A stretch of 64,000 nucleotides of DNA from Robiginitomaculum sp. (GCA_021647375.1 JAKIUV010000001.1:52111-116110); one strand, 5' to 3'; counted from the first letter of the stretch, positions 45,366 through 55,964 are shown. Numbers and translations: made by a program. The notes: generated by a model not told the origin, from the sequence alone.

Positions 45366-47960
45366 TTAGGTAGCAACCAAAGCCAACCCGTCTTTACCCA
45401 CATCAACCTTAACATGGTCACCGTTATTGACCTTGCCCGCCAAAACTTGCCGCGCGAGTTCGTCTTGCACGGCTTTTTGGATGACGCGTTTTAGGGGCCT
45501 GGCGCCGAAGGCAGGGTCATAACCTTTTTCGGCCAGCCATGTACGGGCAGCGTCGGTTAGTTCTATGGTTATATCGCGGTCTTTAAGCCAGCCCATCAGG
45601 CGTTTAATCTGGATGTCCACAATGGTGCCCATGACCTCTGGCTTGAGCCGCTCGAACAACAATATTTCGTCGAGACGGTTGAGAAACTCTGGACGGAAAT
45701 GGGCTTTGACTTGTTCCATCACGGCTTCGCGAGCCATATCAACATTATCATCATCACCGAGGGCGACGAGAAATTCTGCACCGATATTACTGGTCAGGAT
45801 TATCACGCAGTTTTTGAAATCAACCGTGCGTCCCTGTCCGTCGGTCAAGCGCCCGTCGTCCAAAACTTGCAATAGCACATTGAACACATCCGGATGGGCT
45901 TTCTCGATCTCGTCGAACAATACCACCTGATACGGACGGCGGCGCACGGCTTCGGTGAGCATACCGCCCTCGTCGTAACCCACATATCCAGGCGGGGCGC
46001 CGATGAGGCGCGACACGGAATGTTTCTCCATATACTCGCTCATATCTATGCGGGTAATGGCTTGGTCGTCGTCGAACATAAATTCGGCCAGCGCCTTGGT
46101 CAGTTCGGTTTTACCGACACCTGTCGGCCCTAAAAACATGAACGATCCAATGGGTCTTGCGGGATCTTTTAGCCCTGCCCTAGCCCGGCGCACGGCGTCC
46201 GATACGGCGGCCACGGCTTGCGCCTGCCCGACCACGCGCTTAGCCAATACATCTTCCATGGCCAGCAATTTATCCCGCTCACCCTCTAGCATTTTCTCCA
46301 CGGGAACCCCCGTCCACCGCGCTACCACACTGGCTATCATATCAGCATTGACCACATCAGCCTCTAAAGCCGTATCATCGTCGTCCGCTTGTTCAGCGGC
46401 CAATAATTGATCTTCCAGTTCCGGGATTTCCACATGTTGCAAGCGTCCGGCAGCTTCGTAATCACCGCGCCGCACTGCATCCGCCAAAACATTGCGGGCT
46501 TGGTCGAGCTTCTCTTTAATCTCAGTCGCACCAGCCAGTTTGGCTTTTTCCGCTTGCCATCGTGCGGTCAGCTCTTTGCTCTGTTCTTCAAGCTCGGTGA
46601 TTTCTTCTTGGCGCGATGCGAGCCGCTCTTTGGACGCTTTATCTTTCTCTTGTTTAAGGGCCTCGACCTCAATACGGGCGCGCACTAATTTACGGTCTAT
46701 TTCGTCCAGCTCTTCGGGCTTGCTATCCACCTGCATCCTTAAACGAGAAGCAGCTTCGTCCATAAGGTCGATGGCTTTGTCTGGCAAAAACCGGTCGGTG
46801 ATATAACGGTTGGATAGATTCGCCGCCGCAACAATAGCCCCGTCCGAAATACGGATACCGTGGTGGACTTCGTATTTATCTTTGATGCCGCGCAGGATAG
46901 AAATCGTATCTTCTACGCTCGGCTCGTCCACGAATACTGTTAGGAATCGCCGCGCAAGCGCCGCGTCTTTTTCCAAATGCTTGCGGTATTCATCCAAAGT
47001 GGTTGCACCGATACAGTGCAGTTCGCCCCGCGCCAATGCGGGCTTAAGTAAATTAGCCGCGTCCATAGCCCCGTCAGTTTTCCCTGCCCCAACCAGCATA
47101 TGAATTTCGTCGATGAACAAAACGATTTTACCGTCAGCTTTTTCAATCTCTTTTAGCACCGCCTTGAGCCGCTCTTCAAATTCGCCCCTATATTTTGCCC
47201 CTGCAATCAAAGACCCCAAATCCAAAGACAACAAGTCTTTATCTTTCAGACTTTCCGGCACATCACCATTGATTATGCGTAAGGCCAGCCCTTCGACGAT
47301 GGCGGTTTTGCCGACGCCCGGCTCGCCTATCAATAAGGGGTTATTTTTAGAGCGGCGCGATAAGACCTGAATAATGCGGCGGATTTCTTCGTCCCGGCCT
47401 ATTACCGGATCCATTTTGCCGTCCCGCGCAGCCGCCGTCAAATCGCGTGTGTATTTCGAGAGCGCCTCATAGGCATCTTCGGCACTTTCGCTGGTAACAG
47501 GCTCGTCGCCGCGCAAGTTTTTGATGGCAGCAGCAATGCGCGAAACATCGACGCTCGCGCTCTCCAATAAAGCTTTCATGTCTTTATCCGCGCTCAGGAT
47601 AAGCGCCAAAAACAGACCCTCAACAGTCACATATTTATCGCCCGCTTTTTTAGCGGCAGATTCGGCGACGGCAAATACCTTGCCAGCCTCTCTGCTTAAG
47701 CTAAGGTTGCCGACACCGGAGCCGCCCACAGCCGGGGTTTTCCTGAGCAATTCTTGAGCGCCAGATTTAAGTGTTTGCGCGTCAGCCCCAGATGTGCGCA
47801 CAAGGCTGGTCACCAAGCTTTTCCCGTTTTGAGCCTCCTCGTCCAGCAATGCCGATAAAATATGGGCTTGCGCCACTTGTTGGTGCGAACGCTCCAAAGC
47901 TAGGGATTGCGCCGCTTGCACCACAGATTTCGCCCGATTGGTGTATTGTTCAATGTTCAT
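45366..47960 (-). CDS. clpB: ATP-dependent disaggregase ClpB
   Basis: This 864-aa Hsp100 chaperone, with DnaK, rescues aggregated proteins. The N domain starts [21 protein letters not shown]1 Walker A is [13 protein letters not shown], followed by the coiled-coil middle domain ([27 protein letters not shown]). NBD2 Walker A is [18 protein letters not shown] chose ATG 47960 because GGAG precedes it; the frame runs open to 48005 but has no family support. It is single and minus strand. Confidence 0.96.
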   Translation of the reverse strand: MNIEQYTNRAKSVVQAAQSLALERSHQQVAQAHILSALLDEEAQNGKSLVTSLVRTSGADAQTLKSGAQELLRKTPAVGGSGVGNLSLSREAGKVFAVAESAAKKAGDKYVTVEGLFLALILSADKDMKALLESASVDVSRIAAAIKNLRGDEPVTSESAEDAYEALSKYTRDLTAAARDGKMDPVIGRDEEIRRIIQVLSRRSKNNPLLIGEPGVGKTAIVEGLALRIINGDVPESLKDKDLLSLDLGSLIAGAKYRGEFEERLKAVLKEIEKADGKIVLFIDEIHMLVGAGKTDGAMDAANLLKPALARGELHCIGATTLDEYRKHLEKDAALARRFLTVFVDEPSVEDTISILRGIKDKYEVHHGIRISDGAIVAAANLSNRYITDRFLPDKAIDLMDEAASRLRMQVDSKPEELDEIDRKLVRARIEVEALKQEKDKASKERLASRQEEITELEEQSKELTARWQAEKAKLAGATEIKEKLDQARNVLADAVRRGDYEAAGRLQHVEIPELEDQLLAAEQADDDDTALEADVVNADMIASVVARWTGVPVEKMLEGERDKLLAMEDVLAKRVVGQAQAVAAVSDAVRRARAGLKDPARPIGSFMFLGPTGVGKTELTKALAEFMFDDDQAITRIDMSEYMEKHSVSRLIGAPPGYVGYDEGGMLTEAVRRRPYQVVLFDEIEKAHPDVFNVLLQVLDDGRLTDGQGRTVDFKNCVIILTSNIGAEFLVALGDDDNVDMAREAVMEQVKAHFRPEFLNRLDEILLFERLKPEVMGTIVDIQIKRLMGWLKDRDITIELTDAARTWLAEKGYDPAFGARPLKRVIQKAVQDELARQVLAGKVNNGDHVKVDVGKDGLALVAT

Positions 47961-48598
47961 AATAATCTCCACTTCCGGCGCGCCCGGCATAACCAAACAC
48001 GCCATAAAAATTCGCTGTTACGAACTATATGGGTGTGATGAATATTTGTGCAAGTGCGACGTTTTGGCGGAGTGGGTTTATTCTAAGTTATGCCGGGAGG
48101 ATTTGCGTAACGGTTTAACCACAGATCGAATTTATAACCCACATCATCAATACCAAGCAGCAAAACTCTAACTGAATTCCCGCCTTCCCGCCTGCAAGCG
48201 GGGCACTGATGTCCAGTTTGAACTTTACATACGATTTCAGCATAAAATTCAGTAATTTTCACCAAAAAAACCACCCCATACCCCGCTCACCCCTGTGTAT
48301 ACAGGGGTCTATCGTCGAACTATCGGTAAAATCCGTAAACCCGGAGGTGGATACCTGCATGCGCAGGTATGAGCGGTATCTTAGGAGTAGTTTTGGTGTT
48401 AAATTAATGAATTTTGGAGATGAACTTTCGTGAAAAACTTAAACCGGAATGCATAGCCTGCCTCTTGTACACCAGTGCAATCGGGGTGAGGATGAAGGGA
48501 ATGCTTTTTAAAGAAACATATTTGAAAATTCATATGCAATAGACCCTAGGGTTATGGGGCAGTAGCTACTTAGAAGATGGGTTCCCTACCTAACGCCC
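47961..48598. other. Gene-poor stretch upstream of clpB
   Basis: This gap of about 640 bases has no convincing coding frame on either strand. It holds a small CCCGC/GCGGG hairpin at 48187-48202 and the palindromic element at 48277-48380. No sigma-32-type heat-shock promoter for clpB could be identified with confidence. Confidence 0.6.
48277..48380. repeat. Palindromic MITE-like element with hairpin ends
   Basis: The outer arms CCGCTCA (48283-48289) and TGAGCGG (48370-48376) are inverted. Directly inside each is a perfect hairpin: ACCCCTGT/ACAGGGGT (48289-48296/48301-48308) and ATACCTGC/GCAGGTAT (48351-48358/48363-48370). The layout, terminal hairpins in inverted orientation, is the same plan as the repeat at 1391-1534, with different sequence. 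Confidence 0.65.
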
Positions 48599-49060
48599 TT
48601 ATTTTGCCTTTGCCACATAGGGCATGCCTGCGAAGATTGGGTTTAGGTATTTGTCTTTGTTGCCTGCGGTCCAGCTTTTTATGTTTTTTATGCAAAAGTT
48701 GCGGGTTTCGGGGGTTTGGTTTTTGCGTTTGCGGGCAGCTTCATCACGCTGGAAAGCTTTGATTTCTGGCAGCGGGGTCGCACGGCTCTTGGCACAGGCG
48801 CGGACATTATCCGAAGCATTTCTGTCCGGTATATTAATGAATTCGCGGCGATTATAGGCTTTGTAATTTGAAGTGACGGTGCTGCCATTCAGGTATTTCA
48901 CAAACACCATACGGCGGTAAGCCGGATTATCACTTGGCCCGGTTTCTATGAGAATGGTCGGGCTTATATCTCGGTTTTGCGCATTCGCTGTTAAGCCAAA
49001 AAGGCTGAACCCGCCAGATACTATACTGCCAAGAATCATAGTTTTTACAAAGTTTTGCAC
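48599..49060 (-). CDS. Small exported protein of unknown function
   Basis: From GTG 49060 (GGAGG 5 nt upstream) the product is about 153 aa. It has a signal peptide (MILGSIVSGGFSLFGLTANAQ), and the mature part is rich in Arg/Asn with two Cys (VRACAKS and NFCIKN) that may form a disulfide. No family is recognised. It lies downstream of the rplQ terminator and so is probably transcribed separately. Confidence 0.6.
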   Translation of the reverse strand: MQNFVKTMILGSIVSGGFSLFGLTANAQNRDISPTILIETGPSDNPAYRRMVFVKYLNGSTVTSNYKAYNRREFINIPDRNASDNVRACAKSRATPLPEIKAFQRDEAARKRKNQTPETRNFCIKNIKSWTAGNKDKYLNPIFAGMPYVAKAK

Positions 49061-49115
49061 GCACACCTCCACAGTTCAGTGCCCAATATCGGGACACCCC
49101 CACTCATTATAGCAA

Positions 49116-49140
49116 AAAACCCGCCAAAGGGGGCGGGTTT
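49116..49140 (-). terminator. Terminator of the alpha ribosomal operon
   Basis: On the minus strand AACCCGCC pairs with GGCGGGTT (49132-49139 with 49118-49125), followed by TTTTTT. It lies about 60 bp after the rplQ stop and ends the long ribosomal transcript. Confidence 0.88.
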
Positions 49141-49200
49141 ATGCAGTGATTATTTGACAATATTAGCAAATATTCCGCCAAGTTGTTAGGTTTGAGCGGC

Positions 49201-49620
49201 TTAGGCTTCAGCTTTTTCCTCGGCTTCAACCCGCGCGCGGTCGCCGGCGCCTTTGGCCGTTTCGTCGCGGTCTACAAATTCGATAACCGCCATGGGCGCG
49301 TTGTCGCCGTAGCGGTAACCAGCTTTCATAATCCGGATATAGCCACCTTGACGGTCTTTATAGCGCGGCCCAAGCACGTCGAACAATTTCTTGCTCATAT
49401 CGACGTTGCGTGTGCGGGCAATGGCGATACGGCGTGAACCGAGGTCACCTTTTTTAGCCAAAGTTATTAGCTTTTCCACGAACGGGCGAAGCTCTTTGGC
49501 TTTTGGCACAGTGGTTACAATCTGCTCATGCTCAATCAAGCTAGAAGACATATTGGCGAACATCGCTTTACGGTGCGAGCTTGTTCTGTTGAGTTTCCGG
49601 TGGGCAATGCGGTGGCGCAT
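49201..49620 (-). CDS. rplQ: 50S ribosomal protein bL17
   Basis: This 139-aa protein begins [20 protein letters not shown], the invariant bL17 start. The C-terminal tail ([11 protein letters not shown]) is charged and longer than in E. coli. It is the last gene of the alpha operon, downstream of rpoA. Confidence 0.98.
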   Translation of the reverse strand: MRHRIAHRKLNRTSSHRKAMFANMSSSLIEHEQIVTTVPKAKELRPFVEKLITLAKKGDLGSRRIAIARTRNVDMSKKLFDVLGPRYKDRQGGYIRIMKAGYRYGDNAPMAVIEFVDRDETAKGAGDRARVEAEEKAEA

Positions 49621-49662
49621 GGCTGTATTCCTTATTCTTGTTTCCCCTTATGGGACTTATTA

Positions 49663-50679
49663 TTAAAAATGGTCGTCGTATTTTTTAGCCAGCTCTTCGA
49701 TGTTTTCAGGCGGCCAATTTGGCGCGTCCATACCGAGGTGCAAGCCCATAGCAGCCAACACTTCTTTGATTTCGTTCAAAGATTTGCGGCCAAAATTCGG
49801 AGTGCGAAGCATTTCTGCTTCGGATTTCAAAATCAAATCGCCAATATAAACGATATTATCGTTTTTCAGGCAGTTTGCTGAACGAACCGAAAGTTCCAGC
49901 TCGTCCACCTTGCGCAGAAGTGCAGGATTGAAATCAAGCTCGTCTTTTTCTTCGCCGCGACCAATGTCTTCCGGATCGTCGAAATTGACAAACACCTGGA
50001 ACTGATCTTGCAAAATACGCGCAGCAACAGCGATAGCATCCTCGGGCGTAACCGCACCGTTGGTCTCAACGTCTATTAGAAGCTTATCATAATCAAGCAC
50101 TTGGCCTTCGCGGGTATTTTCAACGCGGTAAGTGACGCGGGTCACCGGGCTATACAGAGCATCAATACTAATCAGGCCGATGGGCGCATCTTCTGGACGG
50201 GATTCAGAAGCCGCCACATAGCCCTTGCCCGTATTCACGGTCAATTCCATGCGCAGGTCTGTGTCCTCGTCCATGGTACAAATCACATGGTCAGGGTTCA
50301 GAATTTCAACATCGGCAGTTTCTTCGATGTCGGCACCTGTTACGGGGCCAGCACCAGATTTTTTAAGGAGCAAACGCTTCGGCCCTTCGGAATGCATACG
50401 CACTGCCAGGCCTTTCATGTTGAGCACGATATTGGTGACATCCTCGCGCACACCCGGGATAGAGGTGAACTCGTGGACAACGCCGTCGATCTGGATAGAT
50501 GTAACGGCAGCACCTTGTAAGGACGATAGCAAAACGCGGCGTAGCGCATTACCAACAGTCATGCCAAAACCACGCTCTAGTGGTTCTGCGATAATCGTAG
50601 CTTGTCTTTCAGGCACCTTTCCAGGCTCAACCTCAGGGTTGATCGGACGGATAAGTTCTTGCCAATTTTTTTCAATCAC
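49663..50679 (-). CDS. rpoA: RNA polymerase alpha subunit
   Basis: This 338-aa protein has the N-terminal dimerisation domain (residues about 20-235, with [22 protein letters not shown]) and the C-terminal DNA/activator-binding domain (about 255-325, with [18 protein letters not shown]). The length is normal. It lies between rpsK and rplQ. Confidence 0.98.
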   Translation of the reverse strand: MIEKNWQELIRPINPEVEPGKVPERQATIIAEPLERGFGMTVGNALRRVLLSSLQGAAVTSIQIDGVVHEFTSIPGVREDVTNIVLNMKGLAVRMHSEGPKRLLLKKSGAGPVTGADIEETADVEILNPDHVICTMDEDTDLRMELTVNTGKGYVAASESRPEDAPIGLISIDALYSPVTRVTYRVENTREGQVLDYDKLLIDVETNGAVTPEDAIAVAARILQDQFQVFVNFDDPEDIGRGEEKDELDFNPALLRKVDELELSVRSANCLKNDNIVYIGDLILKSEAEMLRTPNFGRKSLNEIKEVLAAMGLHLGMDAPNWPPENIEELAKKYDDHF

Positions 50680-50737
50680 GGTGGACCTCTTGATTAAAGG
50701 TTTGAATTAGGGACTAAACGCTTCTCTTAAACTCTTC

Positions 50738-51127
50738 TTAAACTCTGCGGCGTTTAGGTGGACGACAACCATTGTGCGGAATGGGTGTAACGTCGCGAAT
50801 AGTGGTAATGGTTAGGCCAGCGGCTTGCAGCGCACGCACGGCGCTTTCGCGGCCAGAGCCTGGGCCGTTTACATTAATTTCTAGGGTTTGCATGCCGTGG
50901 TCTTGTGCTTTGCGCGCCACTTCTTCGGCAGCAACCTGCGCCGCGTAGGGCGTAGATTTACGCGAGCCTTTAAAGCCCATGGCACCAGCGGAACACCAAG
51001 CAATTGTATTGCCTTGAATATCAGCAATGGTGATCATTGTATTATTAAATGTCGCATTGACGTGCGCAACACCTGAAGTGATATTTTTTCTATCAGCGCG
51101 GCGGACGCGACCCGGTTCTTTAGCCAT
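50738..51127 (-). CDS. rpsK: 30S ribosomal protein uS11
   Basis: This 129-aa platform protein of the 30S subunit has typical [20 protein letters not shown] and the C-terminal [18 protein letters not shown]. It lies 11 bp downstream of rpsM. Confidence 0.98.
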   Translation of the reverse strand: MAKEPGRVRRADRKNITSGVAHVNATFNNTMITIADIQGNTIAWCSAGAMGFKGSRKSTPYAAQVAAEEVARKAQDHGMQTLEINVNGPGSGRESAVRALQAAGLTITTIRDVTPIPHNGCRPPKRRRV

Positions 51128-51138
51128 TTTGACCTATC

Positions 51139-51507
51139 CTATTTCTTCTTGCCAGCAATGGCCTTAGCAGGGCCTTTGCGGGTACGTGCATTAGTATGTG
51201 TACGCTGACCACGAACGGGCAGGCCACGGCGGTGACGAAGACCACGGTAATTACCCATGTCCATCAACCGCTTGATATTCATTGAAGTCTGGCGGCGTAA
51301 ATCACCCTCAACCAAATGGCTATCGGAAATCGCATCGCGGATGTTGGCAATATCAGCATCGCTAAGATCTTGCACCCGGCGCGTGTCTTCGACGCCGACC
51401 TTTTCGCAAATCTCAACGGATTTCGCTGGGCCAATGCCGTGAATATATGTTAGCGCGATAACGACGCGTTTATTAGTTGGTATGTTTACACCTGCAATCC
51501 GTGCCAC
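51139..51507 (-). CDS. rpsM: 30S ribosomal protein uS13
   Basis: This 122-aa protein of the 30S head begins [21 protein letters not shown] and ends with a basic [17 protein letters not shown] tail that reaches the P site. It is the first gene after the promoter in the adk-rpsM gap. Confidence 0.98.
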   Translation of the reverse strand: MARIAGVNIPTNKRVVIALTYIHGIGPAKSVEICEKVGVEDTRRVQDLSDADIANIRDAISDSHLVEGDLRRQTSMNIKRLMDMGNYRGLRHRRGLPVRGQRTHTNARTRKGPAKAIAGKKK

Positions 51508-51623
51508 AATGGCTCTCCTTTAATAATCCTAAACCTCGGGAACTGTCTTACAAATGAAAGCACGCCGCACATGAAAAATCACACGTCCGACCCGTATTTC
51601 AACAGATTCCGCGAAAGCGGGTA

Positions 51624-51651
51624 GTTATATCCTCTTAGCCGCCAAGGTCAA
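51624..51651 (-). promoter_or_regulatory. Sigma-70-type promoter for rpsM-rpsK-rpoA-rplQ
   Basis: On the minus strand TTGACC (51651-51646) and TATAAC (51629-51624) are spaced by 16 bp. A CCGC-TTTC-GCGG hairpin begins just downstream (51620-51609), leaving a leader of about 110 nt before rpsM that could carry translational autoregulation. The adk gene ends upstream at 51704. Confidence 0.65.
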
Positions 51652-51703
51652 CCTTACAATTGCTCTAATTTGCGACTTTTTACTGTTATTCCTCAAGCTG
51701 AAT

Positions 51704-52324
51704 TCAGCCGCCAAAAATTTTCTTCCACCACGGCTTCGCATTCGTCTCTATACCAGTTTTTTGCATATCCAACACCCGAGAGATGGCGGTAGCAACTGTA
51801 TCTATTTCTGCAAGGCCGTCCACTTCGGTCAATTTACCTTGTGCCGCATAAAAAGGCAGCAATGGCGCCGTTTGTTTATGGTAATTCTCAAGCCGTATTT
51901 TAAAGCTTTCCGGGTTGTCATCCTTGCGGCCTTCTTCCTTAAAACGCTTTTCAATACGTCCCAATAACACATTATCATCTACGCAAAGCCGAATAACGCC
52001 GTCGACTTCTAGCCCCCGCCTCTTAAGCGTAGCATCGAGCGCCTTGGCCTGCTCAACCGTGCGCGGGAAACCGTCAAAAATAAATCCAGGCGCATCTTTT
52101 TGCGCGTCCAATTGCTCTTCGATCAGAGCAATGACGATTTCATCTGAAACCAGATCCCCCCTATCCATAATGCCGGCAACTTTTTTGCCAAGCTCGGAAC
52201 CAGACGTGCGGGCGGCGCGAAGCATGTCACCAGTGGAAAGCTGTATGAGACCACGTTCCGCTGTGAGGCGCTTTGCTTGCGTTCCTTTACCAGCCGCAGG
52301 TGGGCCGAACATTACGATATTCAT
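51704..52324 (-). CDS. adk: Adenylate kinase
   Basis: This 206-aa enzyme interconverts AMP + ATP and 2 ADP. The P-loop is GPPAAGKGTQAK, the AMP site is FDGFPRTVEQAKAL, and the lid is short and without zinc Cys. The C-terminal PWWKKIFGG is an extra tail beyond the usual end. The position between secY and rpsM is conserved in alphaproteobacteria. Confidence 0.96.
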   Translation of the reverse strand: MNIVMFGPPAAGKGTQAKRLTAERGLIQLSTGDMLRAARTSGSELGKKVAGIMDRGDLVSDEIVIALIEEQLDAQKDAPGFIFDGFPRTVEQAKALDATLKRRGLEVDGVIRLCVDDNVLLGRIEKRFKEEGRKDDNPESFKIRLENYHKQTAPLLPFYAAQGKLTEVDGLAEIDTVATAISRVLDMQKTGIETNAKPWWKKIFGG

Positions 52325-52359
52325 GTCACATACTCCCCTTTAAGGACCTATTGCAGCCA

Positions 52360-53727
52360 CTATTTCTTACGTCTACGACCCATACGGGATTTCTTAATTA
52401 GGCCTTCATATTGGTGCGCCACCAGATGAGATTGAACCTGCGCAACCGTATCAAGGGTCACGGAGACAACAATCAACAAAGACATACCACCGATAAGCAT
52501 AGCCACACTGGGCGGTATTTTACCACCAGTTTGGGCAATTGCGAATTCCGGCAAGACAACCACGAACGCGACATAAATAGCCCCAATAAACGTCAACCGG
52601 TTTAAGACATATTTCAGATATTCAGCGGTACGCGCACCAGGGCGTATGCCAGGCAAAAATCCACCATGTTTACGCAAATTGTCAGCCGTGTCTTCTGGCT
52701 TAAAAACATAGGGGACATAGAAGAAACAGAAGAAAATCACCAAAACCGCATACATGACCAAATATGTTGGAGAGCCGTAGCCTGTCTGAGACAGAATTGC
52801 CCGCACCCAGCCAGGGGAATCTTCAGCAATAAAGGTTCCCGCCGTCGCAGGAAGCAATAAAATAGAAGAAGCAAAAATCGGCGGAATCACGCCTGCTGCA
52901 TTTAACTTTAATGGTAAGAAAGAACTATCACCGCCAAACATTTTACCGCCCGCCACTTGACGCTTGGGATATTGCACCAACAGCCTACGCTGCGCCCGCT
53001 CCACAAAAACGATCAACCCAATTAGGGCAAGCCCCATAACAAGAATAATGACCATCAAGCCACCGGATAGCGACCCGATTTCGTTCAAGTTAAACACCTG
53101 AAAAATCGCTTTGGGTAGCTCAGCCACAATACCAGCCAGAATGATTAGGGACACCCCATTGCCAATACCGCGTGCCGTTATCTGCTCACCCATCCACATC
53201 AAGAACATGGTGCCGCCGACCAGTGTAATCACGGCTGTGGCCTCAAAGAAAGCACCCGGATTATAGACAAAACCCTGGCTTTCAAGAAGTCTTGCGATAC
53301 CAAAAGCTTGGAAAGCCGCCAAAAATACCGTCAAATAGCGTGTATATTGATTAATCTGCTTCCGCCCTTGCTCGCCGTCTTTGTCAAGCGCGACAAGAGT
53401 GGGGATAGAACCTTTCATCAGCGTCATAATAATCGACGCGGTAATATAAGGCATAACATTGAGGGCAAATATGGCCATACGCTCAACCGCACCACCAGCA
53501 AACATATTCATACGGGTCAGAAGTCCTGCCCCACCGCCTGCTTCACCGCCGACTTTAAATATCTCTGCATAGGCCGTCATATCAACGCCCGGAACAGGGA
53601 TAAATGTACCTATACGGTAGACAATCAGAATCATTACAGTGAACAAAAGCCGCTTTTGCAATTCTTTGGCTTTACCAAATGTGCCGAAGCTTAAATTCTG
53701 TGCTAGCTGTTCTGATGCAGATGCCAT
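52360..53727 (-). CDS. secY: Protein translocase channel subunit SecY
   Basis: This 455-aa, ten-TM channel of the Sec translocon has the signatures GTFIPVPGVD, ALNVMPYITASIIMTLM and GMSLLIVVSVTLDTVAQVQSHL. I chose ATG 53727 (AGGGA site, MASASEQLAQNLSFG) over the upstream 53769. It is downstream of rplO in the spc operon. Confidence 0.97.
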   Translation of the reverse strand: MASASEQLAQNLSFGTFGKAKELQKRLLFTVMILIVYRIGTFIPVPGVDMTAYAEIFKVGGEAGGGAGLLTRMNMFAGGAVERMAIFALNVMPYITASIIMTLMKGSIPTLVALDKDGEQGRKQINQYTRYLTVFLAAFQAFGIARLLESQGFVYNPGAFFEATAVITLVGGTMFLMWMGEQITARGIGNGVSLIILAGIVAELPKAIFQVFNLNEIGSLSGGLMVIILVMGLALIGLIVFVERAQRRLLVQYPKRQVAGGKMFGGDSSFLPLKLNAAGVIPPIFASSILLLPATAGTFIAEDSPGWVRAILSQTGYGSPTYLVMYAVLVIFFCFFYVPYVFKPEDTADNLRKHGGFLPGIRPGARTAEYLKYVLNRLTFIGAIYVAFVVVLPEFAIAQTGGKIPPSVAMLIGGMSLLIVVSVTLDTVAQVQSHLVAHQYEGLIKKSRMGRRRKK

Positions 53728-53791
53728 TTTGTTTTCCCTTTTGCAATAGCCCCTCATATGGGGAACCAATTACAAATTTAAAGGTCTCGTA

Positions 53792-54727
53792 TTAGAGATC
53801 TCCAAGCATTTTTTCATTTTGTGCCAAAAGATAGTAGAAGATAACCCGATTTTTCAAACGGTCTTTCTTCATTTGCTCGCAGACGGCCATAACTTTGGCG
53901 TCCAGATCAGCATCATCACCCTTAAGGCTCAATTTCTTTTTCAAGAAACCATCGCGAACCGTAGTGCGCTCTTCTTCGTCCGTACAGGCAACAAATTTAC
54001 CGTCGCGGCTGTTCAGAGCTATACCACAATAATTAACGATCTTGCGCACAACGTCTTCGTCGGCTTTTGCGTCATATTTTTTTACAGCTTCCCAATAAGG
54101 AACGTGACGGGCAACTTCGTCTTTCTTGGCTGCTTTCTTTGGAGCTGCTTTTTTAGCCGGAGCTTTTTCTGCTTTTGGCGCAGCAGCTTTTTTTGCAGCT
54201 GGTTTAGCGGCTGGTTTTTTAGCTTTTGGCTTCTCTGCTTTTGGGGCATCTTCCGGCTTAACAGGCTTGGCGTCGGAAATCGTGACAGAGCCTTTGGCTT
54301 TTTCAATGATTTTCTGTGCGCCAGGGGTTGCATAGGAAACCGTCAAGTTTACCGCAGCAGACAATTTGCCCGTACCAAGCAAACGCACACCATCATGGGC
54401 GCGGCGGATAACACCCGCAGCAACCAATGCATTGGCATCCACGTCTTTTTTCAAATCGAGGACGCCAGCTTCAATGGCTTGCCCCAAGCGGCGGATAGAC
54501 ACTTCCGCAAATTTCTTGCGGTTGGGTTTGTTAAATCCGCGTTTTGGCAAACGCTTAAAGATAGGCATTTGACCGCCTTCAAAGCCCTTGATCGTCACAC
54601 CTGAGCGTGACTTTTGACCTTTGACGCCACGGCCACCGGTTTTGCCTTTGCCAGAACCAATACCGCGCCCAATACGTCGGCGGTTTTTGGTGGCACCTGG
54701 ATTGTCATGTAGTTCATTTAAACGCAT
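53792..54727 (-). CDS. rplO: 50S ribosomal protein uL15 with a C-terminal DUF2853-like domain fusion
   Basis: From ATG 54727 (GGAGAAT upstream; 54730 also possible) the product is 311 aa, about twice the usual 145-160. Residues 1-152 are uL15 ([38 protein letters not shown]). Residues 153-205 form a Lys/Ala/Pro linker built from AAKP, AAKK and APKA units. Residues 206-311 form a separate helical domain ([33 protein letters not shown]) that I match from memory to DUF2853, normally a free small protein of unknown function. The frame is continuous, with no stop or internal start with a good SD. It lies between rpmD and secY. Confidence 0.85.
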   Translation of the reverse strand: MRLNELHDNPGATKNRRRIGRGIGSGKGKTGGRGVKGQKSRSGVTIKGFEGGQMPIFKRLPKRGFNKPNRKKFAEVSIRRLGQAIEAGVLDLKKDVDANALVAAGVIRRAHDGVRLLGTGKLSAAVNLTVSYATPGAQKIIEKAKGSVTISDAKPVKPEDAPKAEKPKAKKPAAKPAAKKAAAPKAEKAPAKKAAPKKAAKKDEVARHVPYWEAVKKYDAKADEDVVRKIVNYCGIALNSRDGKFVACTDEEERTTVRDGFLKKKLSLKGDDADLDAKVMAVCEQMKKDRLKNRVIFYYLLAQNEKMLGDL

Positions 54728-54777
54728 CATATTCTCCGTACGCATTCCGACCATTTCTGGCCAACCAATTAAGGTGG

Positions 54778-54966
54778 TTATGCTTCAACTATTTCTACCA
54801 TATGTGCCACTTTGCGGATCATTCCGCGCACTGATGGTGTGTCTTCTAATGTTCTTTGTTTGCCAATCCGCCCCAGACCAAGGCCAACCAATGTGGCGTG
54901 CTGATCTTTTGGACGGCGGGTCGAGGACCCTGTCTGGCGAACTGTGACTGTTGCTTTTTTAGCCAT
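54778..54966 (-). CDS. rpmD: 50S ribosomal protein uL30
   Basis: This 62-aa protein has the conserved [22 protein letters not shown] core. It lies between rpsE and rplO in the spc operon. Confidence 0.97.
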   Translation of the reverse strand: MAKKATVTVRQTGSSTRRPKDQHATLVGLGLGRIGKQRTLEDTPSVRGMIRKVAHMVEIVEA

Positions 54967-55009
54967 AATACTTCTCTTTACTCTTTATTTGCCTATTGGC
55001 GGGAGCCTA

Positions 55010-55588
55010 TTAGACGTCCGCGCTATCACCAGCTGTTGCCGAATCGGCACCATCACGACGACGGCCAACAATATCCCCAACTTTTTTACCGCGTTTTGCA
55101 GCGATCATACGTGGGTTTTCTTGTGATTTAAGCGCATCAAATGTTGCACGAACCATGTTGTATGGGTTGGAACTACCTGTGGATTTTGCCACAACGTCCT
55201 GCATTCCCAAACTTTCCAATACGGCACGCATTGGACCACCAGCAATAATACCAGTTCCCGGAGGCGCTGCACGAAGAAGTACCTTACCTGCACCGTGACG
55301 GCCTTTGCAATCATGATGCAAAGTACGACCCTCGCGCATTGGCACCCGGATCAAGCTTTTGCGCGCCAGCTCTGTACCTTTACGGATACATTCTGGAACT
55401 TCTTGGGCTTTACCCTTACCAAAACCAACTTGGCCTTTGCCGTCGCCGACCACAACCAGAGCAGCAAAGCTCATATTGCGACCACCTTTAACGGTCTTGG
55501 CTACACGGTTAATGTGTACCAGTTTCTCAGCAAATTCGTCCTGCTCATCGCGGTCGCGCTTACCTCTTTTATCATCACGGCGTGCCAT
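55010..55588 (-). CDS. rpsE: 30S ribosomal protein uS5
   Basis: This 192-aa protein has the double-stranded-RNA-binding-like N domain ([20 protein letters not shown]) and the C domain ([19 protein letters not shown]). It is slightly longer than E. coli S5 because of N- and C-terminal tails. Confidence 0.97.
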   Translation of the reverse strand: MARRDDKRGKRDRDEQDEFAEKLVHINRVAKTVKGGRNMSFAALVVVGDGKGQVGFGKGKAQEVPECIRKGTELARKSLIRVPMREGRTLHHDCKGRHGAGKVLLRAAPPGTGIIAGGPMRAVLESLGMQDVVAKSTGSSNPYNMVRATFDALKSQENPRMIAAKRGKKVGDIVGRRRDGADSATAGDSADV

Positions 55589-55606
55589 AACGTCTCCTAA
55601 ATCCTA

Positions 55607-55963
55607 CTAAAACTTGAGGCCAGCTTCGCGAGCGGCCTCTGCTAGAGCCTTAACACGGCCATGGTATAAATACCCACCCCGATCAAAAACCACTTGTTTA
55701 ACACCAGCTTTTTTCGCCCGCTCACCGATTAATTTACCAATGACCGTTGCGGCAGCTACGTCTGTGCCCTTAGATTTTTTCAAATCTTTTTCCAAAGTCG
55801 ATGCAGATGCGAGTGTCACACCTTTGCTATCGTCAATGATTTGGGCAGAGATGTTTTTCGAACTGCGGTAAACCGACAGACGTGGTTGGCCATTCGCATT
55901 TTTCTTGAGGCGGCGGCGCACACGCTCGGCGCGGCGTTTCAATTTTTCTTGTGTTGTTTTCAT
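55607..55963 (-). CDS. rplR: 50S ribosomal protein uL18
   Basis: From ATG 55963 the product is 118 aa ([20 protein letters not shown]). It is a 5S rRNA-binding protein, with [25 protein letters not shown] at the C-terminus. The start lies one base after the rplF stop (AAGTAAGATG); the frame open to 55996 overlaps rplF and is not family-like. Confidence 0.97.
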   Translation of the reverse strand: MKTTQEKLKRRAERVRRRLKKNANGQPRLSVYRSSKNISAQIIDDSKGVTLASASTLEKDLKKSKGTDVAAATVIGKLIGERAKKAGVKQVVFDRGGYLYHGRVKALAEAAREAGLKF

Positions 55964-55964
55964 C

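Noticed and set aside
53819..54604. 261-aa plus-strand open frame opposite rplO
   Set aside because: Its Phe/Ser/Cys-rich composition is the complement of the Lys/Ala linker; the ribosomal protein frame is clearly the coding one.
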